In this document: positions 46,668 through 57,798 of the stretch, one piece after another
Layout of the letters: each line of letters begins with the position of its first letter
Numbering within the stretch: the stretch's first letter is position 1
Origin: Haematobia irritans
Lineage: Eukaryota > Arthropoda > Insecta > Diptera > Muscidae
Direction of reading: 5' to 3'
DNA: 64,000 bases
Assembly (NCBI RefSeq): GCF_050003625.1
Contig: NC_134397.1
Location: 225,928,537-225,992,536, forward strand
Position numbers and translations under genes: made by a program
The notes under the pieces: generated by a model
Database searches by the model: none
What the model was told of the DNA's origin: nothing
Seen by the model: only the letters and a program-made list of their open reading frames with translations

Positions 46668-48507
46668 TGGACTGACAACTCTGAATGTTGATCCAGGTAT
46701 ACTTAGGCTGTTAGACGAACTTCTAATGAAGAGACGTATTTCAGCCACACTAGGGCAAGCAAACATACAAAGGTATGTGAACAGAGACACTCCCCAAGGA
46801 GGAGTTCTATCACCTCTTCTTTGGAATGTTGCTATAAACAACCTTCTGGTTTCTCTAGAAAAAGAAAGGATAAAAGTGGTGGCATACGCAGATGATGTGG
46901 CGCTAGCAGTCAGGGGAAAATTCCCATCCACAATCAGAGATATTATACAGAGAGCTCTCCGGATGACTGATAAATGGGCGAAAGATAATGGTCTTGGTGT
47001 AAATCCAGCAAAGACAGAAATAGTCATGTACTGCAAAGATCGCAAAACTCCCACGGTTAGGCCCATTTCCTTAGGGGGTACTGAAATTCCCTTTGGTGAG
47101 TGTGCAAAATACCTTGGCGTTATTTTGGACAGGAAGATGAATTTTAGGCTTAATATTGAAGAGAGGGCGAGAAAAGCCACGGTAGCTTTGTACTCGTGCA
47201 AAAAGGCAATAGGGAAAAAGTGGGGACTAAGACCAAAAATTTTGCATTGGCTATACACGGCAGTGGTTAGACCTATAATGCTATATGGTGTTGTAGTCTG
47301 GTGGCCGGCACTTCAGAAACCGACTTGTTTAGATAAAGTTCAGCGTATGGCGAGCTTATGTATCTCAGGCGCATTTAGTAAGACAGGAACAGACTCCCTT
47401 AATGTCATGCTACATCTATTGCCTTTAGACATTTTGGCCAAACAGTCAGCTGCAACAACGGCTGTGCGGTTGCGCGAGCTATCGTTGTGGTCGGAAAAAA
47501 TGTACGGTCATAGTTCGGTCCTCAAAGTAATGCCAGATGTGCCTAACGTAGTGGATTACACCCTGGCAAAACCACTTTTCGACAAAAAATTTGAAACTCT
47601 AATTCCCAACAGTGAGGCGTGGTGTACACAGACCCCGGGGAATAAAAGATATATAGATTTCTATACTGATGGCTCCAAATTGAATGGACAAGTGGGGTTC
47701 GGAGTATATTCTAAAGATCTGGAAATTCGAATAGCGAAAAGATTACCTAATCACTGTAGTGTTTTTCAGGCTGAAATATTGGCAATAAGAGAGGTGGTGA
47801 ATTGGCTGAGAAGTAATGTTCCAACAAATATTGGCATTAATATATACTCAGACAGTCAACCTGCAATAAAATCCTTGGACTCTGTGTTCCTTAACTCAAA
47901 AACGGCCATAGACTGCCGCAAATCTCTCAACGAGATGGCTGAGCAGTACAATATTCACCTAATATGGGTGCCTGGTCATAGGAACATACCGGGGAACTGT
48001 GAAGCAGATGTGTTAGCAAGGCTAGGAACTACCTTACATATTCCAGGGGAACTAGAATCTGTTGGTATGCCTCTGGCCACCTGCAAGCTCTTACTGCGTG
48101 AGAAGGCTGTTATGATGGCCAATGTTCGATGGGAAAATTGCAGGGGTTGTAACGACACCAAGCAAATATGACCCCATTTAAACTTAAACCGCACACTGGA
48201 TATGCTAGTGTTCTCAAGGCGTCAGATAGCACTCCTAATATCTGCTATAACGGGTCGCTGCCTGATAGGCGAATTTGCAAAAACTATAGGTGCGAAGTAT
48301 AATGACTATTGTATAAGCTGTCATGACGTGGAGGAAAAGGAATCAATTAAACACCTCTTGTGTGAGTGTCCTGCTTTTTGTGTAAGGCGTAAGCGAATTT
48401 TAGGAGCATATAGCTTTAGATTACTGGTTGACCTGGAAAACGTTAACTTAAGCAGTTTGTTAATGGTTTTGGAGCAATCTGGTTGGTTCCACAAAAGTAA
48501 ATTATAG
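46668..48507 (+). pseudogene. LINE ORF2 fragment: reverse transcriptase, RNase H, C-terminal zinc motif
   Basis: A non-LTR ORF2 copies its RNA into DNA at the target. In frame from 46668: TPQGGVLSPLLWNVAINNLL and VVAYADDVALAV (the catalytic YADD box), then thumb and connection. The RNase H domain has YTDGSK (first Asp), FQAEILAIREV (Glu), IYSDSQPAI (second Asp) and WVPGHRNIPGNCEADVLARL (His and last Asp). It continues to a TGA at 48169-48171, which lies inside an otherwise continuous frame resuming downstream, with CISCHDVEEKESIKHLLCEC (a C-C-H-C zinc motif) near the end. Fingers, endonuclease and ORF1 are lost. RNase H suggests an I, LOA or related clade. The open frame begins at 46615, but its first 18 codons are flanking intron. 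Confidence 0.92.
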
Positions 48508-48641
48508 AGAAGGTTCAGTGGTTAAGACTAGAAGTGCCCATATGTAATAGGTACTTTTAGTTAAATGTGGTATCACAATGGACTGAATAGTCTAAGTGAG
48601 CCTGAAATTTAATCGGGCTGCCACTTTAACCTAACCTAACC
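46668..48641 (+). mobile_element. 5'-truncated LINE with 14-bp target duplication and TAACC tail
   Basis: The direct repeat TATTGTATACCAAA (46654-46667, 48642-48655) gives exact limits. The element starts inside the reverse transcriptase and ends in TAACCTAACCTAACC. The last 75 bp (from TGTGGTATCACAATGGACTG on) match the SINE 3' end. Truncation at the 5' end is usual for target-primed reverse transcription. Confidence 0.93.
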
Positions 48642-48865
48642 TATTGTATACCAAAAAGCGCAACTAAACTCTTACTGCTGAATTATTTTTTTTGCTGGGT
48701 AAAAAACCGGGATGTTTGAAAGTCGGTTTTAAAAAATCCGGAAGTTTTTTCAAAACCGGTGGTAGTTATTTTTTAAAACAAATAACTGGCATGATCGGTC
48801 TTCATAAAAGCACATAATTTTAAAAGGAAAATCTAATTTCATTGTCACAAAAAAATCAATAGAAA

Positions 48866-50506
48866 CAAGTATATACGGCCATAAGTTTGGCCAGGCCGAA
48901 GCTTATGTACCCTCCACCATGGATTGCGTCGAAACTTCTACTGAAGACTGTCATTCACAATCGAATTACTTGGGTTGCGGTAACACTTGCCGATGACAAG
49001 GTATCTTAAAACTTCCTAACACCCTCTTCTAAATTGCAAGGTAGTCCATACGTAGTATATATTAAACTAAAAAAGGCCGATTAATTACGTATATAATTAA
49101 GTTTGACAAAATTTTGTATTTGATAAAAGTTTATATAGAAATAAAATTTTGACAAAATAAAATTTTGACAACATTTTCTATAGCAGTAAAATTTGGACAA
49201 AATTTTCTATAGAAATAAAATTTTAACAAAATTTTCTATAGAAATAAAATTTTGTCAAAATTTTCTATAGAAATAAAATTTTGACAAAAATGTCTATTGA
49301 AAAAATATTTTCTATAGAAATAAAATTTTGACAAAATTTTCAACAGAATTAAAATATTGACAACATTCTCTATAGAATTAAAATTTTGACAACATTTTCT
49401 ATAGAAATAAAATTTTGACAACATTTTCTATAGAAATAAAGTTTGACAACATTTTCTATAGGAATAACATTTTGAAAAAATTTTCTATAGAAATAAAATT
49501 TTGACAAAATTTTCTATAGAAATAAAATTTTGGTAGATTATTTTTGGCTCGAGTGGCAACCATGATTATGAACCGATATGGACCAATTTTTGTGTGATTG
49601 GGGATCGGCTATATATAACTATAGACCGATATGGACTAAATTTTGCATGGTTATTAGCGGCTACATACTAACACCACGTTGCAAATTTCAACCGGATCGG
49701 ATGAATTTTGCTTCTCCAAGAGACTCCGGAAATCAAATCTGGAGAATGGTTTATATAGGGGCTATAAATAATTATGGACCGATATGGACCAATTCGTATT
49801 CATATCATGTTTATTAGAGACCACATACTAACACCACGTTCCAAATTTCGACCGGATCGAATGAATTTTGCTACTCCAACAGGCTCCGGAGGACAAATCT
49901 GTTGATCGGTTTATATTGGTGCTATATATAATTATGGACCGATATGGACCAATTTTGGCATGGTTGTTAGAGACCATATACTAATATCACTTACCAAATT
50001 TCAACCGGATCGGATGAATTTTGCTCCTCTAAGAGGCTCCGGAGATTAAATCTGGGGATCGGTTTATGTGGGGGCTATATATAATTATGGACCGATATGG
50101 ACCAATTTTTGCATGGTTGTTAGATACCATACGCTTACACCATGTACCAAATTTCAGCCAGATCGGATGAAATATGCTACTCTTATAGGCTCCGCAAGCC
50201 AAATGTGGGGGTCCGTTTATATGGGGGCTATACGTAAAAGTTGACCGATATGGCCCATTTGCAATACCATCCGACCTACATCAATAACAACTACTTGTGC
50301 CAAGTTTGAAGTCGATAGCTTCTTTCGTTCAGAAGTTAGCGTGATTTCAACAGACGGACGGACTGACATGCTTAGATCGACTCAGAATTTCACCACGACC
50401 CAGAATATATATGCTTTATGGGGTCTTAGAGCAATATTTCGATATGTTACAAACGGAATGACAAAGTTAATATACCCCCCATGCTATGGTGGAGGGTATA
50501 TAAATA
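48866..50506 (-). mobile_element. DINE/HINE-like element, subfamily i, reverse, with captured satellite
   Basis: Begins AACAAGTATATACGGCCATA, then GTTTGGCCAGGCCGAAGC, carries an inverted 29-bp array at 49105-49535, then TTTTTGGCTCGAGTGGCAAC, then units (ATCGGTTTATAT-type landmarks) and ends CTATGGTGGAGGGTATATAA. It is the mirror of the element at 43088-44303, with the same order of parts. Confidence 0.8.
49105..49535 (-). repeat. 29-bp satellite array, inverted
   Basis: About 14 units of TTTTCTATAGAAATAAAATT then TTGACAAAA, the reverse complement of the array unit elsewhere, internal to the DINE-like element. Confidence 0.88.
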
Positions 50507-50929
50507 ATTCGATAATTTATTTAAAGTTGGAAACATTTTTTTTTTCATTTAAATATTTATTAAAATACCCAGATGTATTTACCTAAATTTGGCATTATAA
50601 AAAAAAAAAAAAAAAAAATATAGAAACCGAAAGATGAGGCTTTGAAAACACTTTTTCTGCCGGTCCACTGAGTGATTTGAAATGTGATTTTCACGAAAAC
50701 CAACAATCGGCGTAAGAAGATAACCCGGTCCACCGGTTTTGATCGCCATAGTTAAAATTCGATAAAAATTAAAATTCGATAAAAATTAAAATTCGATTTA
50801 ACTGGGCTAAATTTGGTCTTTTCAGATTTCCATTCAAACTTCAAATGATGAGGATTTTGATCGACCACTTACAAATTTTTTTTGGGCAAAAAACCCCATA
50901 GGTCGTTACTGTATTTTTTGGATTCTCGG
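50507..50929. other. intron between repeats
   Basis: A poly-A run lies near 50601-50618 and a short triplicate TTAAAATTCGATAAAAA near 50753-50790. No gene or transposon recognised. Confidence 0.5.
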
Positions 50930-52730
50930 CGAAAATTTGCTACAACTAAATGGAATATATGAAATATTTATATACATATTTATCTCTTTATGGACCTAAA
51001 ATGTATTTAGGTTGATTAAGGTAATTTAAAGCATGGATGTCCAACAATTCAAATCGAAAAATCACTCTATATGGGCGTTATAACAAAACATAGGCCGATT
51101 GACATCACCTACTTGTATGTTAGACCCCAAATACCAATTTAAATTTTAAGCAAATCGGAATTATCGGTATCTAGAGCCCAAGCCCAAAGTGATATATGTT
51201 AGTGAGATCGTCCTACATGGGGGGCCATACCATGGACCGATATAAACCAAATTTGCAACAAGTTTTTGTGGATCCCCGAAATTTCTAAAATAATGCCTAT
51301 CGTAACCAAAATGTGATGTCTAGATGCCTAAATCGGGAGATCGGTCTATGTGAAGACTATACCAAAACATTGCAGATTAGCTGGACAGTGCAGGTATAGA
51401 ACCCCAAGAAGTGAATTCGGGAGATCAGTCTATCAAAAGATTCATCAATATAAACTAAATACGACACAAGTTTTTGTGCATCTAAACTACATTCTGAAAG
51501 ATTGATTGGGGCTATATAGAAATATGGACCGATACACATCAGTTTTCAAATTTCAGCCAGATTGTATAAAATTGTAGTATCTAGAAACTAAAGAAATCAT
51601 ATCGGATTATGTTTATATAGATGGCTAATCAAAACTTGGACCAATATAAAATATATTCGAATTTAATCTGCTGAAAGAAAAAAAAGAAACAAATCTGTGC
51701 CACATTTTAGAACAATATCTTAGTTGAAGTCTGTGGAGTCAAGGAAACAAACAGATATGCAGATGGACGGACATCACTCGATCGTTTTATTTAGAAATCG
51801 ATAACCGATATGGAGGTGGGTATGAAAATGAAAATGAATGGTTGTACCAAAAATTATCGCCGAATTCGCGCAGTCAAGCAACATTTTCTCCCAAGAAAAA
51901 ATTCCATGATTTCAGTTTGGTGGAATTGAGTAGGGGCTAAAATGGAACATGGGCTTTATCGAACCAGCTCCATCCGAAATTGGAAATCTAGGGATATTTT
52001 ATGTCTTGAAAGTCCTATGTATGTATCAGTCCATGTTTTGCTATAGCCCTCATATAGAACAATCTTCCCATTCGAGGACTTGAGCATCCAGAACTACAAT
52101 TATTATTCGATTTGCCTGAAATTGATAGAGGTATTTCACGTCTATCTACCGAATTTGGTGTGTATCGGTCTATGTGTTGGTATAGCCCCTAATAGACCGA
52201 TCTACCAATTTGATTTTTTGGACTCCAAGCACTCAATTAGTAGACACAGTTAGTAGAATTCTAACAAAAATGGTAGATTTTTTACTGTTTGGTAGATTGG
52301 TAAAATTCTTGATATTTTGGTAGATTTTGCAAAATGTTCCTCTCCAATTAAGAGGTAAAATTTTCTGCAGAAATAAAATTCTAACAAAATTTTCTATAAA
52401 TGCAATATTATACTAAACACAAAAAGCAACAACTTCAAAATAATTTTTTTTTTTAATTTAGTAGATATTTGTAGAATTTTCTTCAAATTTTGGTAGATTT
52501 TTTGGCACGAGTGGCAACCGTGACTCCAAGACATCGAAATTTCTATCCGGTTTGCTTGAAATTAAAAACCGAGGTGTTGATTAGGTTCACAAATGGATGT
52601 GCCGAATGTATATCTGATCTCCCGATTTGAATTCTTGGGCGTCCAGATATTTAAATTTCTATTCGATATTCCTGAAATTGGAAATCTAGTATTTTTGGTC
52701 CATAAAGAGAGAAATCGGTCTAGATCAGCA
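50930..52730. mobile_element. two decayed subfamily-iii DINE-like elements, head to head
   Basis: About 50930-51835 reads in reverse (GGGAGATCGGTCTATGTG, GCAGATGGACGGACATC near 51760, ending GGAGGTGGGTATG). About 51940-52730 reads forward (ATCAGTCCATGTTTTGCTA, CCCATATAGAACAATC-like). Many point changes make exact ends uncertain. A satellite-family TIR element (52235-52530) interrupts the second. Confidence 0.5.
52235..52530. mobile_element. short TIR element of the satellite family, reverse
   Basis: AGTAGAATTCTAACAAAAAT and TTTGGTAGATTGGTAAAATT on one side, TTTTTTGGCACGAGTGGCAA then CCGTGA on the other: the ends seen at 29861 and 30615, turned around, with only two 29-bp units between. Confidence 0.65.
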
Positions 52731-53509
52731 AGCTCAAATTTACAAAAACTCAAAATTTACATTTGTCCAAGAATCCTTCAATATTCTCCATATTCGTATC
52801 CACTGTCCATTAACCTCTGCCAATAATTCTTTGAATGTCATTTCGCACACATAAAAATATACAAAAGAAAAAATCAAAATATCAAATCAAGCGTTAAGTT
52901 TTTATGCTTCACTAAGGAATTTCGATTCTAAGTAAAGGATACCAAATCACACCGAGTCAAACCAACTTACGAGTATATACAACACCTCCACAACCATATC
53001 CTGGTCACATATTTATGCATATTGGCTACATGCCAAGTCTTGTGCGTATGTATGTGAGTGTGTATGTGATGAGTGTTCTTGCCATTGTATACATTTTAGG
53101 CGGAAATTCACATTTTTATGCTTATGTATGCATATGTGCTAGTGTGAAACTCTTTTTGTTCTCTATATTGAGGTCTATATTGGTTGTATGCATGTGTGTG
53201 GGTTGCATTGTATTTGTGCTAGTCTGTGGGTGTGTTAAGTGTGCTAATAAAAATAAATAAGAATTTCCATATGAATGAACGACATAACATTTGAAATTAT
53301 AAAGGTCTTTAGGTTTGTCGATAAGCAAAATATAAAAAAAAAAATGGGAATGGCACCGTGATTGCTTTGACAGTGGTTTTCATTATGGTATTGGTATTAA
53401 AAATAAAATAAAAAAAGTTTTTTTTTTTTCTTTTTGGAAAAAAATAGAAATGTTGTCAATTAAAGTATGGAGAAAAATTTACTTGTACCAGAAAATTTCT
53501 TTACATTCC
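52731..53509. other. intron with TG/TATG-rich sequence
   Basis: TATGTATGTGAGTGTGTATG and similar near 53047. The 81-codon open frame here is a consequence of this simple sequence. No gene recognised. Confidence 0.55.
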
Positions 53510-54190
53510 CAGCAAAGAAAGTGTGGCTTAAAAAGCCATGAAAATGTTGCTCTGAAAAAAAAAAAAAACATGGCCGGTTCCAAAGATTTTAAATTTGCGT
53601 TTTTTCCTACTTGATTTTAGGAAACAAATTTTAATTTAGACGTTTTCTATTTTTTTTTTCATATGCTATTAAATCCGTGTTACCAAGAACTTAAATTTCC
53701 AAACTAAGACTCGACTTTAAGTTGAAATTTTGTTAGGTTTCGAGTAAAAAACCCCTTTAAAATAAATTGTGGAAAAACATCTCCTATTTTTGAACGATTT
53801 TATGCTTTGTAGTGAATATACAAAAAGTCTACAAATTTAAGGACAATTTCATTAATTTTAAAGAATTTTGCAGAATTATTAAAACCAAGTTGATCTTAGT
53901 CAAACGAAATTTTCTTTCATGATAGGATACCCAATTTTAAATTGAAACTATTAACTATAAGAGAAAAACGACTTCAATGAAAAGTTTATCGACTTTTGGA
54001 GAAGGAGAAAAACTTTGTATTAGAGAACCCAGAAAAAAGCGTCACCAAAAAATAGTGAAAACGTTCTTTTTGGATCCGGAAGTGGTGCAAACCTGGCGCA
54101 GAAGCAATGAATTTAACATGGGCTAGTCATAGGACGGATATCCAATATTTCACCAGCCTTTGTACTGAATATGAATCACATTTAGACCAT
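53510..54190. mobile_element. decayed CCCAGC and CACTGAAAAAA MITE fragments
   Basis: 53510 CCCAGCAAAGAAAGTGTGGC opens a variant; 53548-54016 is a reversed CACTGAAAAAA-family body; 54026-54180 is the CCCAGC body (TTTTTGGATCCGGAAGTGG, GGACGGATATCC). The pieces are probably overlapping insertions. Confidence 0.6.
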
Positions 54191-54708
54191 TTTTAAACTA
54201 GCAGATAACATATGGAAAATATTTTTAGGATTTCTTTTCTAGAAATTTTCACTAATTGTTCTTATATCTGGTAAAATTATTAAATATTTAAATTTAGTAA
54301 GAAAAATTCGTAAAATAATTGTGAAAAAAAAAATTTATTCTTTTTGTTTTTTGTAACCATTTCTAGAACAGAGCCTTTTTGGATGTCTATTAAATGTAAT
54401 TACGAAGGAAAAATGTCAATTTTTTGCTGGACAACCTTTATTATCTTACAAATCATGCGATATATCTCTGAAACACAGTTCACCATCTTCCTTTATGTTG
54501 GCTGGCGTAGACTTTTAACAAACCTTTCTTAATTTAAATAATCTCTTTGAAGATTTTTATCCAGAAAATCCATTGCCTTACCTATGCCACATATGTAGAC
54601 ATACAGACATATGTGAAAGTATGTCAGTGATTTCTTTTACATTTATTTCCACCCAGTTTTTTTTTCTTCTCCTGACTTTCTTTCGTTTTTTTCTTGCATT
54701 TTTTGCAG
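54191..54708. other. intron end before the exon at 54709
   Basis: No repeat family recognised. Strong pyrimidine stretch 54653-54708 ahead of the acceptor. Confidence 0.6.
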
Positions 54709-54836
54709 TTTACGTTTTCTGGCCAAATACTCTTTGATGATACAGAATGTAGGCCGACGAGATCGTGGTGTCTATCAGTGTTTGGTAGAAAATCAAAAAT
54801 CCAGTGCTCAAGCCATGGCCGAATTGAAATTGGGTG
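54709..54836 (+). CDS. Dscam-like exon: C-terminal half of Ig5
   Basis: The acceptor is a strong pyrimidine tract ending ttttgcag; the donor is gtaagt. The first base completes asparagine with the previous exon. The reading is LRFLAKYSLMIQNVGRRDRG and then VYQCLVENQKSSAQAMAELK, ending LG. YQC is the second Ig5 cysteine. Dscam1 has the parallel KKEDKGMYQCFVRNDRESAE followed by ASAELKLGG, so the alignment is almost gapless. Exit is phase 1. The next exon is only 181 bp away, the second short intron of the window. Confidence 0.92.
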
Positions 54837-55017
54837 GTAAGTACAAATAGACAACATGGGTATTTTCATGTGGAGCTGGAGGATTTGCAGCACTAAGAAG
54901 ATTCCTTTGCACTTTCCAATGGAGGATATGTCATAACTTATGGGCTCACGTATGCCATGATTTAACATTCGTTCGTTTTTTTTTTTTTGTTTTCGTTTGT
55001 TTGTTTTCTTTTCATAG

Positions 55018-55118
55018 ATACTGTTCCGGAGTTGATTTATACGTTCATCGAACAGAATGTGCGACCGGGTCCATTAATATCGCTTAAGTGTTCAGCCAGT
55101 GGTTCACCACCACCACAA
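55018..55118 (+). CDS. Dscam-like exon: N-terminal half of Ig6
   Basis: The acceptor is tttcatag and the donor gtaagt; phase 1 in, phase 0 out. It encodes DTVPELIYTFIEQNVRPGPL followed by ISLKCSASGSPPPQ. LKC is the first Ig6 disulfide cysteine. The IYxFIEQ...PGPxxSLKC pattern is typical of Ig6 in the Dscam2/3/4 group, while Dscam1 has a more divergent FQEETMEPGP. A 6.3-kb intron with a triple-nested transposon follows. Confidence 0.92.
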
Positions 55119-55273
55119 GTAAGTTATGAGCAAGGGCTATAAAAAGGGAGTATTTAATCTTTCAGGGAGGGCATTTTTGGATATATTTTGTTTGTTTTTT
55201 TGTTGGTGCGAATTGATTTTAATGTAAGTACTTGCAAAAAAGGGAATTTTTGAAAAAAAAAAAAACAAAAAAA

Positions 55274-55480
55274 CAAATGCAAAATCTACTATTTTAAAAA
55301 GGGTTAAGATTCCTTGCAATCGGCAACTATTTACCTTATTAACTTGTCTTCATTATGATTTAAAAAAAAGTTGTGTAAGGAGAAGGTCCCCATTAAAAAA
55401 GGGAATTTTTTGTCTAGAGATCAACTCTAACTATTGCAGAAAATTTCGGGTAAATCGGAGAACTGAAGTCAAATTTTCAA
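55274..55480. repeat. direct repeat, left copy, flanking a nested transposon block
   Basis: Starts CAAATGCAAAATCTACTATT and ends AACTGAAGTCAAATTTTCAA; about 90% identical to 58269-58457. The DINE-like composite sits exactly between the two copies. Confidence 0.85.
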
Positions 55481-56183
55481 CAAGTATATACGGCCGTAAG
55501 TTCGGCTAGGCCGAATCTTATGTACCCTCCACAATGGATGGCGTAGAAACTTCTACGAAAGACTGTCATCCACAAATTTCAACTCACTCGGATGAAATTT
55601 ACTCCTCCAAGAGTCTCCAAAACCAAATCTCGGGATCGGTTTATATGGGGGCTATAAATGATTATGGACCACTTTTGGCATGGTTGTTAAACCAAATTTC
55701 AACCAGATCGGATGAATTTTGCTTCTCCAAAAGGCACCGGAGGTCAAATCATCACGTACCAAATTTTAACCGAATGGGAAGAATTTTGCTCTTCAGGAGG
55801 TCAAATCTGGGGATCGGTTTATATGTTGATCATCCGATCAATCAGATCGGATGAATTTTGCTTCTCCAAAAGGCACCGGAGGTCAAATCATCACGTACCA
55901 AATTTTAACCGAATGGGAAGAATTTTGCTCTTCCGGAGCTCAAATCTGGGGATCGGTTTATATGGGGCCTATATATAATTATGGACCGATATCGACCAAT
56001 TTGTGCATGAGTGTTGGAGGCCATATATTAACATCACGTACCAAATTTCAACTGAATAAGATGAATTTTGGTCTTCCAAGAGGCTCCGGAGGTCAAATCT
56101 GGTGATCGGTTTATATCGGGGCTATATATAATTATGGACCGATATGGACCAATTTTTGCATGGTCATATATGGTCATATATAC

Positions 56184-57798
56184 TAGAGGTCTGCATCGAA
56201 TAACTTTTCACTACATGTATGCAATTCGCTGTCGAATATAGTACATACACTGTCTTTCTCTCAGAGCGCAAGTAGTGAAGTGAAGAGAACGCTTGCTTGT
56301 CAAATACCACCAAGTACTTATCCGAAACAATATGTGTTCCGAAAAAAAGGAACAATAAAAATGTAAGTACTTGAGAAAAAGTACAACATGGATTCTCTTC
56401 ACTTCACGTGGTACCACAAGTATTGCTTAGCTATGTGCGAAGCAAAACTTTCCATTATTATTAATCATAGATATGTATGTATGTCACATATTTCATATAT
56501 AAAGGGTGATTTGTTAAGAGCTTGATAACTTTTTTTAAAAAAAAACGCATAAAATTTGCAAAATCTCATCGGTTCTTTATTTGAAACGTTAGATTGGTCC
56601 ATGACATTTACTTTTTGAAGATAATTTCATTTAAATGTTGACCGCGGCTGCGTCTTAGGTGGTCCATTCGGAAAGTCCAATTTTGGGCAACTTTTTCGAG
56701 CATTTCGGCCGGAATAGCCCGAATTTCTTCGGAAATGTTGTCTTCCAAAGCTGGAATAGTTGCTGGCTTATTTCTGTAGACTTTAGACTTGACGTAGCCC
56801 CACAAAAAATAGTCTAAAGGCGTCAAATCGCATGATCTTGGTGGCCAACTTACCGGTCCATTTCTTGAGATGAATTGTTCTCGGAAGTTTTCCCTCAAAA
56901 TGGCCATAGAATCGCGAGCTGTGTGGCATGTAGCGCCATTTTGTTGAAACCACATGTCAACCAAGTTCAGTTCTTCCATTTTTGGCAACAAAAAGTTTGT
57001 TAGCATCGAACGATAGCGATCGCCATTCACCGTAACGTTGCGTCCAACAGCATCTTTGAAAAAATACGGTCCAATGATTCCACCAGCGTACAAACCACAC
57101 CAAACAGTGCATTTTTTCGGGATGCATGGGCAGTTCTTGAACGGCTTCTGGTTGCTCTTCACTCCAAATGCGGCAATTTTGCTTATTTACGTAGCCATTC
57201 AACCAGAAATGAGCCTCATCGCTGAACAAAATTTGTCGATAAACACATTTCGAACCGAACACTGATTTTGGTAATAAAATTCAATGATTTGCAAGCGTTG
57301 CTCGTTAGTAAGTCTATTCATGATGAAATGTCAAAGCATACTGAGCATCTTTCTCTTTGACACCATGTCTGAAATCCCACGTGATCTGTCAAATACTACT
57401 GCATGAAAATCCTAACCTCAAAAGAATCACCCTTTATATGTATGTCACACACTTACCTTAACGTTTTCCGTTCTTTATATCAATCCGAAAACATATATTA
57501 TGGAGAGTAACTGTTTTCTTGTATTTCTGAAACTTCACGTGGTACATGGGGTACTCTATGAAGTTTTGTTCTCGCAACATACTCGACGTGATCAATCTGA
57601 GTACACTTCAATAAGAGAGAAAGAGGAATATGTGTTTGTTGGTAGTGAAGACATCAGAGTAGCAACAAGAAGTTACTCGTGGCTTTTGATGTTCATTAAA
57701 ATGTGTACCAATTGTTTTGCGACTCTCTCAAATAGATGTACTCATGTAGCAAGTACACGTGTACTCTGCATTTACAAATGGAATTGTGCAGACCTCTA
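56184..57798. mobile_element. hAT-like element with 8-bp target duplication, hosting a mariner-like element
   Basis: Inverted termini TAGAGGTCTGCA / TGCAGACCTCTA, flanked by ATATATAC on both sides (56176-56183, 57799-57806). Without the nested mariner-like element it is about 680 bp. CTTCACGTGGTAC occurs on both sides of the nest (about 56399 and 57532). No hAT transposase is visible. Confidence 0.88.
56502..57434 (-). pseudogene. mariner-like (Tc1/mariner superfamily) element, deleted and frameshifted
   Basis: Termini AAGGGTGATTTGTTAAGAG and CTCAAAAGAATCACCCTT are imperfectly inverted and lie next to TA on both sides. The minus strand has a short N-terminus (MNRLTNEQRLQIIEFYYQNQ), then a deletion, then ILFSDEAHFWLNGYVNKQN (first Asp), a frame change near 57110-57160, FQQNGATCHTARDSM, and WPPRSCDLTPLDYFLWGYVK (third Asp). 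In related transposases the second segment reads QQDGA, so the catalytic Asp is Asn here. Deletion, frame change and this substitution all make it inactive. Confidence 0.9.

Larger units (their letters stand above)
46320..48699. mobile_element. variant CCCAGC MITE, split by a LINE
   Basis: Ends CCCAGCAAAAAATGCAGCAC and TTACTGCTGAATTATTTTTT then TTGCTGGG: the same terminal block as the other CCCAGC elements, but with a different subterminal (TGCAGCA / TGCTGAA). Without the LINE it is about 390 bp. Confidence 0.75.

Noticed and set aside
46653..47258. 201-codon minus-strand frame
   Set aside because: Antisense shadow of the LINE reverse transcriptase.
53015..53260. Hydrophobic 81-codon frame that looks like a small membrane protein
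   Set aside because: It is a translation of TG/TATG-rich simple sequence with no start context or family match.
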